Positions 25,743 to 29,042 of a DNA stretch of 29,042 nt are shown here, one piece after another. The notes under the pieces are model-generated. The model searched no databases. It saw nothing but the letters and a program-made list of their open reading frames with translations, and was not told the DNA's origin. Location of the stretch: NCBI GenBank assembly GCA_000485475.1, contig AXYY01000064.1, positions 1 to 29,042 on the forward strand, written 5' to 3'. A program made the translations under genes and the position numbers. This DNA comes from Candidatus Ancillula trichonymphae ImTpAt (GTDB taxonomy: Bacteria > Actinomycetota > Actinomycetes > Actinomycetales > Bifidobacteriaceae). The stretch's first letter is position 1. The number at the start of each line of letters is the position of its first letter.

Positions 25743-28544
25743 CTACTCCAGTTCTACTATAACTTGCTTCTTTACAACTTCAATTGCGTCAATTACTTTT
25801 CCTGCATCTTTTCCACCACCAGTTGCGAAGTCAGGTTTTCCACCGCCTCCGCCACCGAGCACCTGCGACACACTGCGCACAAGTTGACTTGCATTCAATC
25901 CTAGTTCCTGCGCGTAATCATCTACTGCAACAACCACGCTCATGTTTGAATCTGCACTTGAATTGACACCGACAAGTAAAACAACACTTGAATTGACTTG
26001 ACCATTTTTGAGCTGCGCCTTAACATCTTGTGCAACGCTTCTCAGAATGTCTACACTAGGGACGCTCTTGAACAGTTTGGCAATTAGTACAACCTCACCT
26101 TTTCTTCCGCTTACTGTTTGTGCTTGTTCGAGCAGTGCGGGTATTTGCGCACGCAATGCGCTCAGAGCCTGCTTTTCAATCTTCTTCTCAAATGTCTTCA
26201 CTTGATTCATTAACGACTGGATTTTTTCAGGAACATCATCTATACTAGTTGCCCCCAGTAGTGCCGATATATTGGAAATCAGCGCGCGCTCCTTAACTTG
26301 TTCGTCAAATGCGGCATCTGCAACCAGTGCTTGAATTCGATGTATTCCAGTTCCGATTGAATGCACACCAAGCACACTAACCAGTCCAATATCGCCAGTT
26401 CTGTCAACGTGCGTGCCTCCGCACAATTCAATTGACCATGCGTCATTCTGGTCGCCATTCTTGCTGTTTTCGTCTTCATCGCCGTCAGTTCGCCCTAGAC
26501 TAACCACGCGGACTCGATCGCCATACTTCTCCTCGAACAGAGCCATTGCGCCAATCTTTTGCGCTTGTTTAATATTCATGTATTCTGCGTCAACTGCGGT
26601 ATTTTCGCACACTTTCTGGTTCGCCCGCTTCTCAATCTGCTGAACAATTTCATGCCCCAAAGAGCCAGTTGTTTTGAAGTCCAGGCGCAGACGACCGGGC
26701 CTGTTTTCGGAACCGCTCTGAGTTGTGCCCTTGCCAACCATTTCCTGCAGCACCTTGTGAACTATGTGCGTTGCTGTGTGAGCACTTCTAACAGCGTCTC
26801 GCCGCTTTGCGTCCACCTTTGCCAAACCAGTCTCGTCGAGCGCTAGAGTTCCAGAAATCAACCGCGCTTTATGAACTGAGAGCTCGGGGACAACTTTTTG
26901 CACATCATCAACCTCCAGAATACCACCACCGCTCATCACAATTGTTCCCAAATCGGATACTTGACCGCCAGATTGTGCATAAAAAGGTGTTCTATCCAGG
27001 ATGACTTCAACTTCTAGTGGTTCTGATCCAGTCACATGTTTTACGAACTGCTGAGGTCCATCTTTCGTTATAATTCCAGCAACTCTCACGTCATTTTCTA
27101 GTGTTTCGTATCCCAGGAACTTCGAAATTCCTGCATTGTTGCCGACAACTTCTTGCGGGTTAACTTTCCAACTACTGGCTAATTCTTGTGCAAGTTTTGA
27201 GTAGACGCTCTTGTCAACTGCTGCACCTCGCTTTTTGAGTGCGTCTTCTCGTGCGCGATTTTTCTGCTCATGCATCAACTTCCTGAACGCATTCTCATCA
27301 ACTTTTACACCAGAATCAGCGGCAATTTCCAGTGTTAACTCAATCGGAAAACCGTGCGTATCGTGCAACTTGAAAGCATCTTGTCCTGAAATTACAGTTG
27401 TCTTCGGAGTGATTATACTGCTCAAATACGCACTTCCAGATTTTAGTGTTCTTGAAAATACTTCTTCTTCTTTGAGTATAACTTCCAAAATGCGGTCAAG
27501 TTCAGTTTCAAGTTCAGGGTAACTTGGAGCCATCGCTGCCTGACTGGTCCTGAAAAGTGCTTCAAATTGTTTATCCGGAGCCCCGAGTAGTTTAAGGGAA
27601 CGAACTGCACGACGTAGAAGTCTTCGTAAAACATAACCTCGCCCCTCGTTCAGCGGAGTAACGCCATCTGCTATTATCATCAATCCTGAGCGAATGTGGT
27701 CTGCAATAATACGCATCTGCACATCATCTGAATGTTTACTGCCATATTTTAGTCCTGTTAATTCTTCAACTTTTTGGATAACTGGGTAGACTTCATCAAT
27801 CTCGTAGATATTATTCTTACCCTGCAACAAGTACGCAACTCGCTCAAGACCCATACCGGTGTCGATATTTTTGTGCTTCAAGTCTCCAATGATGTTGAAG
27901 TCATATTTACTCTTGATCGAATCAATCTGCCACTGCATAAACACCAGATTCCAAATTTCCAAGTATCGATCCTCGTTGTTCGCAGGGCCAGTGTCCGCAC
28001 CGTAGTCATCGCCTCGATCCAGAAAAATTTCCGAACAAGGACCCACAGGACCAGGACCTCCCGTTGACCAGAAATTCTCCTCCTTGCCAAGTTTCTGCAG
28101 GTGTTCTTTTGGCAGCCCAACTTCGAGCCACCTGTTATATGTTTCATCATCGTTTTCCCAGACGGTAACCCAAATCTTGTCCTTGTTCATTCCATATGCG
28201 CCACTTTCAACACTTCCGGTCACTAAGTCCCAAGCGAATTCTATTGCCTCATTCTTGAAGTAGTCACCAAACGAGAAGTTTCCGTTCATCTGGAAGAAAG
28301 TTCCATGTCTCGTTGTTTTGCCAACTGAATCTATATCTGCCGTTCTAACGCATTTCTGGACAGTGGTAATTCTACTGTGTTCTGGAGTTTGTGCACCGGT
28401 CATGTATGGAATAAATGGTACCACACCAGCAATTGTGAAGAGAGTCGTTGGATTAGGGCTGATCAGCGATGAAGACGCACAAGCGATGTGCCCCCTCTTC
28501 ACGAAGAAGTCTAACCACCGTTTTTTGATTTCAGCTGTTTTCAT
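25743..28544 (-). CDS. alaS: Alanyl-tRNA synthetase
   Basis: Class II synthetase that charges tRNA-Ala and clears misacylated serine or glycine. The 933 residues hold the catalytic core (SPNPTTLFTIAGVVPF motif 1 region, RHGTFFQMNGNFSFGDYF motif 2, NIDTGMGLERVA motif 3), the editing domain with zinc ligands HTATH near 587 and CGGTH near 709, and the C-terminal C-Ala domain ending in a Gly-rich GGGGGGKPDFATGGG segment. Length is normal, somewhat above E. coli. The frame extends to GTG 28550, but TATAAT at 28556-28551 places the predicted transcription start exactly at ATG 28544, so that ATG is taken as start of a leaderless mRNA. No Shine-Dalgarno site is present. Orn follows after one base. 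Confidence 0.97.
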   Translation of the reverse strand: MKTAEIKKRWLDFFVKRGHIACASSSLISPNPTTLFTIAGVVPFIPYMTGAQTPEHSRITTVQKCVRTADIDSVGKTTRHGTFFQMNGNFSFGDYFKNEAIEFAWDLVTGSVESGAYGMNKDKIWVTVWENDDETYNRWLEVGLPKEHLQKLGKEENFWSTGGPGPVGPCSEIFLDRGDDYGADTGPANNEDRYLEIWNLVFMQWQIDSIKSKYDFNIIGDLKHKNIDTGMGLERVAYLLQGKNNIYEIDEVYPVIQKVEELTGLKYGSKHSDDVQMRIIADHIRSGLMIIADGVTPLNEGRGYVLRRLLRRAVRSLKLLGAPDKQFEALFRTSQAAMAPSYPELETELDRILEVILKEEEVFSRTLKSGSAYLSSIITPKTTVISGQDAFKLHDTHGFPIELTLEIAADSGVKVDENAFRKLMHEQKNRAREDALKKRGAAVDKSVYSKLAQELASSWKVNPQEVVGNNAGISKFLGYETLENDVRVAGIITKDGPQQFVKHVTGSEPLEVEVILDRTPFYAQSGGQVSDLGTIVMSGGGILEVDDVQKVVPELSVHKARLISGTLALDETGLAKVDAKRRDAVRSAHTATHIVHKVLQEMVGKGTTQSGSENRPGRLRLDFKTTGSLGHEIVQQIEKRANQKVCENTAVDAEYMNIKQAQKIGAMALFEEKYGDRVRVVSLGRTDGDEDENSKNGDQNDAWSIELCGGTHVDRTGDIGLVSVLGVHSIGTGIHRIQALVADAAFDEQVKERALISNISALLGATSIDDVPEKIQSLMNQVKTFEKKIEKQALSALRAQIPALLEQAQTVSGRKGEVVLIAKLFKSVPSVDILRSVAQDVKAQLKNGQVNSSVVLLVGVNSSADSNMSVVVAVDDYAQELGLNASQLVRSVSQVLGGGGGGKPDFATGGGKDAGKVIDAIEVVKKQVIVELE

Positions 28545-28550
28545 TTTCAC

Positions 28551-28559
28551 ATTATACCA
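28551..28559 (-). promoter_or_regulatory. Extended -10 promoter of alaS-orn, leaderless
   Basis: On the minus strand TGG-TATAAT spans 28559-28551, and ATG 28544 follows after six bases. It lies 34 bases after the ppgK stop codon. No -35 box is visible at normal spacing. Confidence 0.7.
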
Positions 28560-28593
28560 GTTCTCGTCACTTTTCGTGTGTCTAAAAGTTCAA

Positions 28594-29042
28594 TTAAAGC
28601 GCATTTTCAGATTTTACAGACAACACTTCGTTAATCTTGTGTTTCAGTGAGTTGCACTTTTTTTGTTCAGTTGCGGCATAACGTGCAGCTCCAACAATTC
28701 CAGCTTGGTTACGCAATGCAGTAGGAACAACTTTTGCCTTGAGATTCAGTAGTGGAATAAATTTATCAGCCTTTTCGGATACACCACCTCCGATAATGAT
28801 CACATCTGGAGAAAAGAGGTGCTCAATTGTTGCATAATAAACTTGAAGTCTTGCTGCCCACTCCTCCCATGAGAGGTTCTCACGATCTTTGACCGAAGTT
28901 GCAGCGTGAGTTTCAGCATCTTTTCCGTTAATTTCAATATGTCCAAGTTCTGAGCCAGGAATAAGAACGCCCTTGTATATAAACGCAGTTCCAATTCCAG
29001 TACCCTGTGTACTCGCAAACACTAGACCTTGCTCTCCGCGCG
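28594..29042 (-). CDS. ppgK: Polyphosphate glucokinase, C-terminal part (5' end outside window)
   Basis: ROK-family kinase using polyphosphate (and often ATP) to phosphorylate glucose to glucose-6-phosphate; typical of Actinobacteria. The frame is open to the window edge, so the N-terminal ATP/polyP loop and catalytic Asp lie outside. The 148 visible residues include the STQGTGIGTAF phosphate-binding turn, GSELGHIEINGKDAE, and the polyphosphate glucokinase segment SWEEWAARLQVYYATIEHLF followed by SPDVIIIGGGVSEKADKF. The glucose-binding Glu-Leu-Gly-His is intact. It lacks the Cys-rich zinc motif of other ROK kinases, as expected for PpgK. The stop is TAA at 28596-28594. A glucokinase of another ROK branch is possible but less likely. 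Confidence 0.9.
   Translation of the reverse strand, partial: RGEQGLVFASTQGTGIGTAFIYKGVLIPGSELGHIEINGKDAETHAATSVKDRENLSWEEWAARLQVYYATIEHLFSPDVIIIGGGVSEKADKFIPLLNLKAKVVPTALRNQAGIVGAARYAATEQKKCNSLKHKINEVLSVKSENAL

Noticed and set aside
1..29042. CRISPR arrays, insertion sequences, tRNA or rRNA genes
   Set aside because: No regularly spaced repeats, transposase motifs, terminal inverted repeats or cloverleaf T-arm sequences were found in the intergenic regions by reading.

Overview
The window looks like a reduced, fairly low-GC (by eye low-to-mid 40s percent) actinobacterial genome. The case for Actinobacteria rests on a single-chain type I fatty acid synthase in bacterial domain order, a polyphosphate glucokinase, an oligoribonuclease, a LeuRS with a KMGKS loop, ClpC, and a giant degenerate helicase with a C-terminal MTES-type nuclease domain. 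Genome reduction is suggested by two decayed loci (ssb-like and feoAB) beside a retained arginine branch. A relative of Bifidobacteriaceae, possibly a host-associated or endosymbiotic lineage such as 'Candidatus Ancillula', would fit. This is inference from gene content; no 16S or marker tree was available.

Layout: 1-1131 is the 3' part of leuS (+). 1162-3714 is clpC (+) with a strong promoter. 3850-4256 is a frameshifted single-strand-binding-protein pseudogene (+) followed by a hairpin terminator. 4370-8332 is a 1320-residue helicase/nuclease-like protein (+) that appears to be translated from a leaderless mRNA. 8411-10395 is a minus-strand ferrous iron uptake operon (feoA-feoB plus a small third ORF) in advanced decay. 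10459-20873 is a minus-strand two-gene operon of type I FAS (3154 aa) and fmt, overlapping by one base. 20890-21484 is an unusually long divergent gap with no recognisable gene. 21538-24265 is argG-argH (+), the last two steps of arginine synthesis. 24356-25162 is an unrecognised five-helix membrane protein (+). 25148-28544 is alaS-orn (-), translationally linked and convergent with the membrane protein. 28594-29042 is the 3' part of a polyphosphate glucokinase (-).

Functions fall into protein synthesis (leuS, fmt, alaS), protein quality control (clpC), RNA turnover (orn), membrane lipid synthesis (FAS I), arginine formation from citrulline and aspartate (argGH) and glucose phosphorylation (ppgK). 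Loss of ferrous iron import and of one SSB copy points to relaxed selection in a stable environment.

The most distinctive signal is regulatory. Most intact transcription units share an extended -10 element (TGN plus TATAAT or TATACT) without a clear -35, and in three cases (helicase, alaS, FAS) the -10 box sits 6-7 bases before the start codon, predicting leaderless or nearly leaderless mRNAs. I did not find a convincing new multi-gene system. The uncharacterised items most worth following are the helicase/nuclease protein, the membrane protein, the small ORF after feoB and the FAS-argG gap.
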